Origin: an uncultured Collinsella sp.
Lineage (GTDB): Bacteria; Actinomycetota; Coriobacteriia; Coriobacteriales; Coriobacteriaceae
Assembly: GCA_958450865.1 (NCBI GenBank)
Contig: CAUDNY010000007.1
Location: 70,673-134,672 of the forward strand
Reading direction: 5' to 3'
Length of the DNA: 64,000 nt
A model generated the notes under the pieces. It saw only the letters and a list, made by a program, of their open reading frames with translations, was not told the DNA's origin and did no database searches. A program made the translations under genes and the position numbers. How positions within the stretch are numbered: the stretch's first letter is position 1; the number at the start of each line of letters is the position of its first letter. Below, piece by piece: positions 1 to 7,482 of the stretch.

Positions 1-1
1 T

Positions 2-517
2 GACGTGCCGTTTGTCTGCGGCGCCCGCGATCTGGGCGAGGCGTTGCGCCGTGTTGCTGAGGGCGCCACGATGATTCGTACCAAGGGCGAGCCGGGCACG
101 GGCGACGTCGTTCAGGCCGTGCGTCACATGCGCAAGATCCAAAAGCAGATCCGCGACGTTGTTGCTCTGCGCGACGACGAGCTCTTTGAGGCAGCCAAGC
201 AGCTGCAGGTTCCGGTCGAGCTGGTGCGCGAGGTCCATGCCACGGGCAAGCTCCCCGTCGTAAACTTTGCCGCCGGCGGAGTCGCGACCCCCGCCGACGC
301 CGCGCTGATGATGCAGCTGGGCGCCGAGGGCGTCTTTGTCGGCTCGGGCATCTTTAAGAGCGGCGACCCCGCCAAGCGCGCCGCCGCCATCGTCAAGGCC
401 GTGGCAAACTTCACCGATGCCAAGCTCATCGCCGAGCTTTCGGAGGACCTGGGCGAGGCCATGGTCGGTATCAACGCTGACGAGATCGAGATCATCATGG
501 AGGAGCGCGGACGCTAG
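2..517 (+). CDS. pdxS: Pyridoxal 5'-phosphate synthase lyase subunit PdxS (3' part)
   Basis: This is the C-terminal part of PdxS, the (beta/alpha)8-barrel subunit that builds PLP from ribose 5-phosphate, glyceraldehyde 3-phosphate and ammonia delivered by PdxT. The 5' end lies outside the window; the reading frame is open from base 2, and the GTG at 5 is an internal valine. About 171 residues of a protein that is usually near 290 are present. The visible barrel segment FAAGGVATPADAALMMQLGA and the following GVFVGSGIFKSGDP phosphate-binding loop are characteristic. pdxT starts 20 bases after the stop, so the two are almost certainly co-transcribed. Identification is secure; only the truncation is artificial. 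Confidence 0.97.
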   Translation, partial: DVPFVCGARDLGEALRRVAEGATMIRTKGEPGTGDVVQAVRHMRKIQKQIRDVVALRDDELFEAAKQLQVPVELVREVHATGKLPVVNFAAGGVATPADAALMMQLGAEGVFVGSGIFKSGDPAKRAAAIVKAVANFTDAKLIAELSEDLGEAMVGINADEIEIIMEERGR

Positions 518-537
518 TCCGGCAGAAAGGATCGCAC

Positions 538-1125
538 ATGAGCGATTACGCAGACCAGACGGTCGCCGTGCTGGCGGTCCAAGGTGCTTTTGCCGAGCAC
601 GAGGCGAGGCTGTCCGAGCTGGGCGCACGTTGTATTGAGCTGAGGCAGGCGGCTGATTTGAAGCAGAACTTTGACCGTCTGGTACTTCCCGGCGGCGAGT
701 CTACCGTTCAAGGGAAACTGCTTGATGAGTTGGGCATGCTCGAGGAGCTTCGTACCCGTATCGCTGAAGGCATGCCCGTCCTGGGCACCTGCGCCGGCCT
801 GATTCTGCTGGCTCACGACCTTGCCGCCCATGACGATAAGGGCACGCCGCGTTTGGCAACCATGGATGTACTTGTCGAGCGCAATGCCTATGGAAGACAA
901 CTCGGCAGTTTTCGCACCAAGGGACAGGTAGACGGCATCGACGGTGAAGTGCCGCTAACGTTTATCCGCGCGCCCCGCATCGTCGAAGTGCACGGCGACA
1001 CTGAGGCCCTAGCCGAAGTCGACGGTCGCATCGTCGCCGCCCGCCAAGGCAACCAGCTCGGCGTCACCTTCCACCCCGAGCTCGACGAAGACACCCGCCT
1101 CCACGAACTGTTCCTGCAAATGTAG
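538..1125 (+). CDS. pdxT: Pyridoxal 5'-phosphate synthase glutaminase subunit PdxT
   Basis: The 195-residue product is the class I glutamine amidotransferase that hydrolyses glutamine and channels ammonia to PdxS. The substrate-binding GGEST loop, the nucleophile elbow GTCAGL with the catalytic Cys near residue 84, and the C-terminal FHPEL with the catalytic His/Glu pair are all visible. Length matches the family (about 190-200). It follows pdxS by 20 bp with an AAAGGA ribosome binding site, giving the standard pdxST operon. This is the deoxyxylulose-independent B6 route. No terminator with a T-run is visible directly after it; the first palindrome begins about 40 bases downstream. Confidence 0.97.
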   Translation: MSDYADQTVAVLAVQGAFAEHEARLSELGARCIELRQAADLKQNFDRLVLPGGESTVQGKLLDELGMLEELRTRIAEGMPVLGTCAGLILLAHDLAAHDDKGTPRLATMDVLVERNAYGRQLGSFRTKGQVDGIDGEVPLTFIRAPRIVEVHGDTEALAEVDGRIVAARQGNQLGVTFHPELDEDTRLHELFLQM

Positions 1126-1165
1126 GCAGAATTTAAACGAGCGTGGATTTTCGGACATACAACAA

Positions 1166-1233
1166 ATGAGAGTGGATAATCTCCCACTTTGAGCTTGAAT
1201 GCAGGCTCAAACCGGGAGATTATCCACTCTCAT
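1166..1233. repeat. 19-bp perfect inverted repeat
   Basis: Arms at 1166-1184 and 1215-1233 are exact reverse complements, and inside them TTTGAGC/GCTCAAA pairs again, so the whole segment can form one long cruciform or RNA hairpin. It follows pdxT. There is no T-run, so it is not a textbook terminator, although it may block readthrough. No second copy was noticed in the window. Confidence 0.8.
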
Positions 1234-1241
1234 CCTATGTA

Positions 1242-1293
1242 GTCGTTGGGGACGTTCTTAAACGACTAGTCAAACAAGAACGTCCCCAACGAC
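1242..1293. repeat. Palindromic repeat, GTCGTTGGGGACG family, copy 1
   Basis: Eighteen-base arms at 1242-1259 and 1276-1293 are perfect reverse complements around a loop containing ACGACTAGTC. Related copies lie at 56974-57027 and 63867-63919. The family is dispersed and intergenic, like REP or MITE elements. No transposase for it is seen in this window. Confidence 0.8.
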
Positions 1294-1317
1294 CATATTG
1301 CGATAGACGACCACGTT

Positions 1318-1364
1318 TGCCCAGATAAAACCGACCAAATAAACCTGTCCCCTTTTGGTAGGTT
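1318..1364. repeat. Dispersed repeat, CCCAGATAAAACC family, copy 1
   Basis: The segment contains CCCAGATAAAACC, then a core with CTGTCCC, then TTGGTAGG. The same arrangement occurs at 43749-43797 and twice, in inverted orientation, at 23456-23556. The unit can fold on itself because its ends are complementary (ACCNNCC / GGNNGGT). It is intergenic and non-coding. Confidence 0.75.
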
Positions 1365-1403
1365 TGGATCAAGGCAACGCCGATGCCTTGGTACCGACAG
1401 CGA

Positions 1404-1544
1404 AAACCCGCCAGAGCGAGCAAGGTGCCTTGAAACGAGGCGGCATTGATCTTTTGATCATGCCGCCGAAGTTGAAAGGCAGATTGCCGCTCTGGCGGGT
1501 TTGCAGCGTCGAGCAGTTACGGCGTTTGGTAAAACGCCGTAACT
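1404..1544. ncRNA. Candidate structured RNA element, copy A
   Basis: On the plus strand this folds into a bulged long hairpin. P1 pairs 1404-1418 with 1488-1502 (15 perfect bp), P2 pairs 1426-1431 with 1476-1481, and P3 pairs 1439-1446 with 1460-1467. A linker GCAGCGTC follows, then a separate hairpin (1515-1527 with 1532-1544) with a GGTA loop. Copy B at 4680-4816 has the same layout and the same loop sequences but different stem sequences. The element lies just 3' of the minus-strand gene ending at 1548, so it could be a 3' UTR of that gene or a plus-strand RNA. The orientation is unresolved, and neither end has a T-run. It does not match a family I can name with confidence. Confidence 0.6.
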
Positions 1545-1547
1545 CAA

Positions 1548-2456
1548 CTAGAAGCGGTTGCCGCGGAAGCCGCCACCGTTGCGGCCGCCACGATCGCCAG
1601 CGCGGCCGCCGCGGTCGTTACCACGGTTGCCGCCGAAGCCGCCACGGTTGCCACCGCGATCGCCATAGCCACCACGGTTGCCACCAAAGCCGCCGCGACC
1701 ACCACGGTCGCCGCCACGGTCACCAAAGCCGCCACGGCCACCGCGATCGCCACCACGGCCACCACGGTCGCCACCACGGCCACCGCGATCGCCAAAGCCG
1801 CCGCGGCCGCCACGGTCGCCGCCACGGCCGCCGCGATCGTCACGGCCGCCGCGAGGACCGCGGTCCTCGTCCAGGCCCATGGCGACGAGCGGAGCAATAA
1901 CCTTATCGAGAGCGGCCATCAGCTCGGTGGCCTCCTCGTAAGAAAGCTCGGGCAGGAGCTTCTCCTTCTTGTTGGCAAGCTCGACCAGGCCCTCAGCGGC
2001 ATCCTCGGCAGCGAAGACGACGATCTTGCGCATATCGCCCTCGGCGTCGTCGATGCGGCCGACCAGATCGGCAGCCTCGGCCTCGGCCATCAGACCATCG
2101 AGCTCACGGAGGCGCATGCCCAGCAGGTCGGACATTTCCTTCTGCTCCATCTTGGGCTTGAGGTCAAGAAGCTTGATGGCGCGCTCGATGTTCGCCATGC
2201 GCTCGGCCTTGGCCTCCTCCTCCTTGGAAATAGCAAAGCGACGGCTGCGCAGCAGGCGGGCGGCCTTCTGCATCTTGTCCATCAGCTCTTCGTCATCGTA
2301 ATCAGCGGCGGCCTCGACAACCTCGGCCTCCTCGGCGGAAACCTCGTCAGCAGCCTCAACCTCAGCAGCTTCGGTCTCCACGGTCTCGACTGCCTCGACC
2401 TCGGCAGCCATGGTCTCGTTCTCGGTCTCGTTCATGATCTCTTCGTTCTCAGACAT
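1548..2456 (-). CDS. Acidic / MarR-like winged-helix / RGG-tail protein
   Basis: The 302-residue protein has three parts. Residues 1-60 are highly acidic and rich in Glu/Val/Ala repeats. Residues about 60-150 resemble a MarR-type winged helix: an LLDLKPKMEQKEMSDLLGMR helix-turn-helix, then LVGRIDDAEGDMRK as the wing. Residues about 198-302 are almost entirely Arg-Gly-Gly, Asp-Arg-Gly and Gly-Phe-Gly units, typical of RNA-binding low-complexity tails. The start has an AAGGAG site (minus strand) seven bases upstream. RGG tails are common in cold-shock DEAD helicases and RNA chaperones, so an RNA- or nucleic-acid-binding regulatory role is inferred, not shown. The tail DNA is a GC-rich degenerate repeat and is probably length-variable between strains. 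Confidence 0.85.
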   Translation of the reverse strand: MSENEEIMNETENETMAAEVEAVETVETEAAEVEAADEVSAEEAEVVEAAADYDDEELMDKMQKAARLLRSRRFAISKEEEAKAERMANIERAIKLLDLKPKMEQKEMSDLLGMRLRELDGLMAEAEAADLVGRIDDAEGDMRKIVVFAAEDAAEGLVELANKKEKLLPELSYEEATELMAALDKVIAPLVAMGLDEDRGPRGGRDDRGGRGGDRGGRGGFGDRGGRGGDRGGRGGDRGGRGGFGDRGGDRGGRGGFGGNRGGYGDRGGNRGGFGGNRGNDRGGRAGDRGGRNGGGFRGNRF

Positions 2457-2608
2457 GAGACTCCTTCTTGGCCCTCTCGGGCATCATCGCCCCATTCGCG
2501 GGGCCCGTCGCGCACTCTTTGCGCTTTATACATTCATGCCTCTCGGCAAAACGTCCATTAGTTTATGGTGTCGCCATCCAATCTAGCTGCAGAATCTATG
2601 TGCACACA

Positions 2609-4024
2609 TTAATGCGACATGTGCGACTCGCGGCGAGCGTACACCAGCGACACCGCGAACCCGACAACGGCAATCACGGCCGCCACGCGCACGGCGGCTG
2701 CAAATCCTATCGCCTGGGCAACGTCCGACGCAACGCCTGCGGCGCCAGCAGCCACCGCAGAACTCGAAAGCAGGCCGATAAACAGCGACGGACCAAACGA
2801 CGCGGCAATCATGTTCCACGTGTTGAGCAATGCCGTTCCGTGAGGATGTTCAGCGGCAGGCAGCGTCTCCAAGCCGGCCGTTTGCGAGGGGCTCAACACC
2901 AAACCGACTCCGGCATACACCACAACGGTCAGCGCCACGACGACGCCGATGTTCATGCTCGCCGCCGTCATCGAGATGGCAGTCTGTCCCACGGCAATCA
3001 GGGCAAAGCCGACCGGCAGCAGCGGCCATGCGCCACGGGCGTCCATCACGCGTCCGCCCACAATCGAGGTCACAGCGTTGCAGGCAATTGCCGGCAAAAT
3101 GAGCAGGCCCGCAACAAGCGCGGTCATGCCGTATGCGCCCTCAAAATAGAGCGGCAACAAAACGCTCATCGAGAACGTCGTCATCATCGACACCACCACA
3201 AGCAAGCACGCAGGCCAAAAACGAACGCTCGCCATGGGACGCACGTTAAGCACCGGATGCTCGAGCTTAAGCTGGCGGGCCGCAAACAGGCCGAGCAGCA
3301 CAACGGCGGCAAAAAGCGTCACGATGCCGGCAATCAGATTGGTCGAGAACTCGCCTACGGAATACACAAATGCCGTAATGCCGGCAGCGAGCAAAACAAC
3401 CGACAGAATATCAAGCGTGGCGTTCGAGCGCTCTCCGACATTCTGAACAAGCTTTACGCCCGCCGCAGCGACCACAATGCCGCCCACCAGCGGCACTACG
3501 AACACCGCCCTCCAGCCAAACAACGTGCACATAAGACCGCTGATCACAGGTCCAAACGCCGGCCCCAGCGTAATGCAGGCACCGCCCAGGCTCAGATACA
3601 GACCGAGCTTCTCGCGCGGCGCGCAAGACAACACCACGTTCATCATGAGCGGGAACAAGATGCCCGATCCCGCAGCCTGCAAAATACGACTTGGCAGCAA
3701 GACGGTAAACGTTGGGGCGACCAGGCACAGGACTTCTCCGGCGACCAGGCATCCACATGCGAAAAACAGCAGCTTGCGCGTCGAGAAGCGACCGGAAAGA
3801 AAGGCCATGATGGCCGTAAAGATCGACGTCACGATCATGTAGCCCGAAACAAGCCACTGCGCCGTGATGGCACTCACCGAAAAGGCCGCCATGATGTCGT
3901 GCAACGCCACGTTAATGATGTTCTCGTTAAACGCGGCAACAAAGGCCGCGATATACATTACGGCGAGAAACGCCGAAGTGGCCGATGGCGCTACTTGAAC
4001 TTGTTGCTGAGATTTGCTCCCCAT
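2609..4024 (-). CDS. MFS drug/metabolite exporter (DHA2-like)
   Basis: About 471 residues with roughly 14 hydrophobic segments. It begins with FAAFNENIINVALHDI, which resembles the DHA2 (EmrB-type) first helix motif, followed by a motif A-like loop LSGRFSTRKLL and the motif C-like GPAFGPVISG. The frame is open 39 codons further upstream, but ATG 4024 has an AGGAAGG site six bases before it and starts just ahead of the first membrane helix, so it is preferred. Proton-driven export of small hydrophobic compounds is expected from the family; the substrate is unknown. It stands alone between two unrelated genes. Confidence 0.9.
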   Translation of the reverse strand: MGSKSQQQVQVAPSATSAFLAVMYIAAFVAAFNENIINVALHDIMAAFSVSAITAQWLVSGYMIVTSIFTAIMAFLSGRFSTRKLLFFACGCLVAGEVLCLVAPTFTVLLPSRILQAAGSGILFPLMMNVVLSCAPREKLGLYLSLGGACITLGPAFGPVISGLMCTLFGWRAVFVVPLVGGIVVAAAGVKLVQNVGERSNATLDILSVVLLAAGITAFVYSVGEFSTNLIAGIVTLFAAVVLLGLFAARQLKLEHPVLNVRPMASVRFWPACLLVVVSMMTTFSMSVLLPLYFEGAYGMTALVAGLLILPAIACNAVTSIVGGRVMDARGAWPLLPVGFALIAVGQTAISMTAASMNIGVVVALTVVVYAGVGLVLSPSQTAGLETLPAAEHPHGTALLNTWNMIAASFGPSLFIGLLSSSAVAAGAAGVASDVAQAIGFAAAVRVAAVIAVVGFAVSLVYARRESHMSH

Positions 4025-4228
4025 GCATTTCCTTCCTCTTGGAACGACAGTCGTATCGCCCCAGAGGAACAGTCCAGGGCGAGGATGAGCCCTAGACTTA
4101 CGCCAGACGCCGCACGCGACGAGTCTGGCAACATGGTCCAACGTCGAAAGATTGTAACGCGAACGCGCAGCTTTCCTTCCGCGCTATTATTAAAAGTCCA
4201 CGAAAGCATGAGACATGAGGAGCCCGCC

Positions 4229-4639
4229 ATGATTAAGCCCATCATGAAATCCGAGTTCTTTTTGCGCCTGCCTTCCGAAGACGCGGGCCCCGATGACGCC
4301 GTGACCGGGCAGGACCTCCTGGATACGCTCCATGAGCATGAGCACGAGTGCGTGGGCCTCGCCGCCAACATGATCGGCGTGCGCAAACGCATCATCTGCG
4401 TAAAGGACGGCAACAGGACACTCCTGATGTACAACCCTCAAATTCTTGAGCAGGTCAATGCCTATCAGACGAGCGAAGAATGTCTCTCGCTGATCGGCGA
4501 GCGCCCCTGTACTCGCTATCGCCGCATTAAGGTTGAGTATTTGGACGAGAATTTCGTCCACCGCATCAAAAACTTCTCGGGCTACACCGCCGAGATCATC
4601 CAACACGAAATCGACCACTGCAACGGGATTGTTATTTAG
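4229..4639 (+). CDS. Peptide deformylase-like protein, catalytic Gln replaced
   Basis: A 136-residue deformylase-fold protein, shorter than the usual 160-170. Motif 2 EECLS carries the metal-ligand Cys, and motif 3 QHEIDH carries both His ligands and the general-base Glu. Motif 1, normally GxGLAAxQ, reads CVGLAANM, so the oxyanion Gln is Met. ATG 4229 has a GAGG site eight bases upstream; the much longer open frame before it is antisense to the MFS gene. It is probably an accessory or altered-specificity deformylase rather than the housekeeping Def. A paralog at 11959-12390 has a different catalytic loss. Confidence 0.82.
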   Translation: MIKPIMKSEFFLRLPSEDAGPDDAVTGQDLLDTLHEHEHECVGLAANMIGVRKRIICVKDGNRTLLMYNPQILEQVNAYQTSEECLSLIGERPCTRYRRIKVEYLDENFVHRIKNFSGYTAEIIQHEIDHCNGIVI

Positions 4640-4679
4640 ACAGCCAGGGTAACGATGCAGGTTGAGCACACGACAGCAA

Positions 4680-4816
4680 GCGAGCCGCATTTGCGCCAAG
4701 GTGACGTGAAATGAGAGGGCGCTGACCTTCTGGTCGCGCCCTCGAAATTGAACGTCAGATTGGCGTGAATGCGGCTCGCGCAGCGTCAAGTGGTCCGCCG
4801 TTCGGTAGAACGGCGG
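4680..4816. ncRNA. Candidate structured RNA element, copy B
   Basis: It has the same architecture as copy A at 1404-1544. P1 pairs 4680-4690 with 4769-4779 and continues as 4694-4698 with 4761-4765. P2 pairs TGACGT (4702-4707) with ACGTCA (4752-4757), where copy A has TGCCTT and AAGGCA. P3 pairs 4715-4722 with 4736-4743. The linker GCAGCGTC and a terminal hairpin (4795-4803 with 4808-4816) with a GGTA loop follow. Internal-loop strands AAGG, GAAANGA and GAANTTG are shared with copy A. It sits seven bases 3' of the minus-strand aminotransferase stop codon. The covarying stems are the main evidence for a selected structure. Confidence 0.6.
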
Positions 4817-4822
4817 AACTAA

Positions 4823-6343
4823 TTAGCTCTGACGGTAATGGTCGAAGAAGTCGGCGAGGTCTTCGAGGGACTCTTTGAGTACTTCCATGCGCGGCAGGTA
4901 CACGATACGGAAGTGGTCGGGCTCAGCCCAGTTGAAGCCGCCGCCGCGCGTGATCAGGATCTTCTTCTCGTGCAGCAGGTCAAGGGCGAACTGCTCGTCA
5001 TCGGTAATGTTGAACTTCTTCACATCCATCTTGGGGAAGATGTAGAACGCCGCACGCGGCTTAACCACCGAGATGCCGTCAATCTTGTTGAGCGCCTCAT
5101 ACACAAAGTTGCGCTGCTCGTAGACACGGCCGCCGGGGCGGATGTAGTCGTTGACGGACTGATGGCCACCGAGCGCCGTCTGAACGATCGACTGAGCCGG
5201 CACGTTGGAGCACAGGCGCATGTTGGAGAGCATGTTGATGCCCATGATGAAGTCGCTCATGCAGCGCTGGTTGCCCGAAAGCACCATCCAGCCAATACGA
5301 TAGCCCGCGATCATGTGCGACTTGGACAGACCGCTAAAGGTGACGCAGGGCAGATCGGGAGCGAGCGAGGCAATCGAGACGTGCTCGTAGCCGTCCATGC
5401 ACAGGCGGTCGTAGATCTCATCAGCAAAGATCATCAGCTGATGCCTGCGTGCAACCTCGACGATGCCCTCGAGCACCTCGCGCGGATAGACGGAACCCGT
5501 GGGGTTGTTGGGGTTGATGATGACGAGGGCTTTGGTCGCGCTCGTGATCTTGGACTCCATATCTTCCAGGTCGGGATACCAATCCGCCTGCTCATCGCAC
5601 AGATAGTGCACGGGATGACCGCCGGCAAGGGTTGCGCACGCCGTCCAGAGCGGATAGTCGGGGCTGGGGATCAGAATCTCGTCGCCATTGTCGAGCAGCG
5701 CGTTCATCGAAAGCTGAATGAGCTCGGACACGCCGTTGCCTGTGTAGATATGCTCCATCTGAACGTTGGGCAAGCCCTTGATCTGCGAATACTGCATGAT
5801 CGCCTTGCGTGCAGAGAACAGGCCGCGCGAGTTGGAATAGCCTTCGCAGTCGGGCAGCTGCTGGCGCATATCCTTAATGACCTCATCGGGCGTGCGGAAA
5901 CCGAAGGGCGCCGGGTTGCCGATATTGAGCTTGAGGATGCGCTCGCCCTCGTCCTCCATACGGGCGGCCTCGTCGACGACGGGACCGCGCACGTCATACA
6001 GGACGTTATCGAGCTTGGTGGATTTAGAAAAAGTACGCATGGTGGTGCTCCTTGCAATTTGAGCTGAGGGATGGGGTTCGGGCTTGGAATCGTTGCGGGG
6101 TAATGATGCCTCGCCTTGATCGGCGTCGCCGGCAAGCAGCCAGGTAACATCGACCTCCAAAATACGGGCGAGCAGCTCAGCCACATCGCGCCGCGGAATC
6201 GTCTTGCCGCTCACATATTGGCTCATCTGACTCTTGCCGAGTTTTTTGCCGAGCATCTCCGATGCGCGGATCACGTCCGACTGGCGAACGTCGCGATCGG
6301 ACATAGCCTGTCGCAGACGATCGCTAAACGTCTCTTGGGCCAC
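4823..6343 (-). CDS. XRE helix-turn-helix / aminotransferase class I fusion (AlaA/AlaT-like)
   Basis: About 506 residues. The N-terminal ~70 form a Cro/CI-type helix-turn-helix (DRLRQAMSDRDVRQSDVIRA, then SQMSQYVSGKTIPRR). A linker of ~35 residues follows, then a complete fold-type I PLP aminotransferase. NPNNPTG, the ADEIYD Asp and the PLP-lysine segment SGLSKSHMIAGYRIGW are visible and match the alanine aminotransferase subgroup. GTG 6343 has AAGGAGG six bases upstream. Inside the gene, ATG 6041 also has an AAGGAG site, which would give the enzyme without the regulatory domain. Repeated TTGAAC boxes upstream suggest autoregulation. The logic recalls MocR proteins but uses XRE instead of GntR. 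Alanine/pyruvate metabolism is inferred. Confidence 0.92.
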   Translation of the reverse strand: MAQETFSDRLRQAMSDRDVRQSDVIRASEMLGKKLGKSQMSQYVSGKTIPRRDVAELLARILEVDVTWLLAGDADQGEASLPRNDSKPEPHPSAQIARSTTMRTFSKSTKLDNVLYDVRGPVVDEAARMEDEGERILKLNIGNPAPFGFRTPDEVIKDMRQQLPDCEGYSNSRGLFSARKAIMQYSQIKGLPNVQMEHIYTGNGVSELIQLSMNALLDNGDEILIPSPDYPLWTACATLAGGHPVHYLCDEQADWYPDLEDMESKITSATKALVIINPNNPTGSVYPREVLEGIVEVARRHQLMIFADEIYDRLCMDGYEHVSIASLAPDLPCVTFSGLSKSHMIAGYRIGWMVLSGNQRCMSDFIMGINMLSNMRLCSNVPAQSIVQTALGGHQSVNDYIRPGGRVYEQRNFVYEALNKIDGISVVKPRAAFYIFPKMDVKKFNITDDEQFALDLLHEKKILITRGGGFNWAEPDHFRIVYLPRMEVLKESLEDLADFFDHYRQS

Positions 6344-6364
6344 TAGAACCTCCTTGCTGGCAAA

Positions 6365-6446
6365 GTTCAATTTATAAAACACGAATTGAACCTGAGTTCA
6401 ATTTAGGCAGCAGTATAATGCCGTGCTATTTCGAAAAGTTCAATTT
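6365..6446. promoter_or_regulatory. TTGAAC/GTTCAA operator cluster of the XRE-aminotransferase gene
   Basis: A perfect palindrome AATTGAAC-CTGA-GTTCAATT lies at 6384-6403, flanked by two single GTTCAATTT half sites at 6365-6373 and 6438-6446. The cluster covers the presumed promoter of the minus-strand fusion gene, where a TATAAT-like element occurs at 6412-6419 on either strand. This spacing is what an autoregulatory XRE dimer would be expected to occupy. The binding claim is inference. Confidence 0.6.
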
Positions 6447-6506
6447 CAAAAATAAAATGAGCAAGACCTCGAAATTTATCCCAAGGCGATAACGACGTGC
6501 ACGCAT

Positions 6507-7364
6507 TTAGAGGTATTCGAGGAAACGAGCGGCGGCAAGCGAAACATCGGCCGTTCGATATATGGCGTTGATCTGCCGATGGGGATGCCCTTCGAGCGGA
6601 CGCACAGCAACATCGAACTGGCAGCGACGCAAGATGAGCGCGGGAAGAATGCTCACGCCCAGGCCGTCCTCGACCATAGCCATAATCGCATAGTCATCCC
6701 AAGTCGACAGTTTTGAGCGCACCGCCAGCCCCGCCCGACGGAATAGCGGCGTAATCTCATCATCGGTACCCCGTTCCAGCAGAATAAACTGCTCTCTTGC
6801 CAAATCGGTAAGAGAGACGAACTCCGCCGTGGCAAGCAACGAATCTGTCGGCACCACCGCCATCAGCTCATCACACACTAAAGACCGTGATGCCATGCCG
6901 TTTTCTCGGGGCTCACGCGGGATAAAGCCCAGGTCGCAGCGCCCCTCCGCCACCCATTGTTCAATCTCTGAGTAATCGCCCATCAGCAACTCATAATCGA
7001 CGTCCGGGTGATCGGCGCGAAAACGCGCTATGACCGGTGGCAGCACGTGGGTCGCCACACTCGAAAACGTACCAATGCAGATCTTGCCGCGCATGAGCCC
7101 ACGCATCTCGTCCACATGTCGCTGCAGGCGGCCAAACTCCTCGCAGAGCGCCTCAACCGCCGGCATGATCTGCCGCCCATCGGCAGAAAGCACCACACCC
7201 TCGCGGCTGCGGTCGAGCACCTTAAAACCCCAATCGGTCTCAAGGTCGCCCACCATGCGGCTCACGCCCGACTGCGAATAGCTCAGCCGCTCGGCGGCGC
7301 GCGTAAAACTGCCGGCCCGCACGGTCTCGAGCAGAACCTGCATCTTTTGAATATTCGTTTCCAC
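6507..7364 (-). CDS. LysR-family transcriptional regulator
   Basis: The 285-residue protein has an N-terminal winged helix (FTRAAERLSYSQSGVSRMVGDL) and a C-terminal periplasmic-binding-like effector domain beginning near residue 90. It is transcribed divergently from the EamA transporter gene at 7483, so control of that transporter is the natural guess. A very similar arrangement recurs at 46216-48143, with recognisably similar protein sequence (shared DDYAIMAMVEDGLGVSILP-type segment). Effector unknown. There is no sign of degradation. Confidence 0.93.
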   Translation of the reverse strand: METNIQKMQVLLETVRAGSFTRAAERLSYSQSGVSRMVGDLETDWGFKVLDRSREGVVLSADGRQIMPAVEALCEEFGRLQRHVDEMRGLMRGKICIGTFSSVATHVLPPVIARFRADHPDVDYELLMGDYSEIEQWVAEGRCDLGFIPREPRENGMASRSLVCDELMAVVPTDSLLATAEFVSLTDLAREQFILLERGTDDEITPLFRRAGLAVRSKLSTWDDYAIMAMVEDGLGVSILPALILRRCQFDVAVRPLEGHPHRQINAIYRTADVSLAAARFLEYL

Positions 7365-7482
7365 GGCACCCCTCCACCTTTACATGAGTTTTTGTCATGT
7401 TATCCATGCATTATATTCGCTTTTCTTCTAAAGCCAGTTCACCCATAGTGAACATGTTCGGATATAGAGGGGATGTCAGCAC

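Noticed and set aside
1610..1870. Regularly repeated DNA resembling a CRISPR array
   Set aside because: The units are in-frame codons of the RGG tail, of variable length and without unique spacers; no cas genes nearby.
2468..4639. A 723-codon plus-strand open frame
   Set aside because: Most of it is antisense to the MFS transporter gene, with a His/Arg-rich, non-globular translation. Only the last 136 codons, from ATG 4229 with its own ribosome site, are a real gene (deformylase-like).
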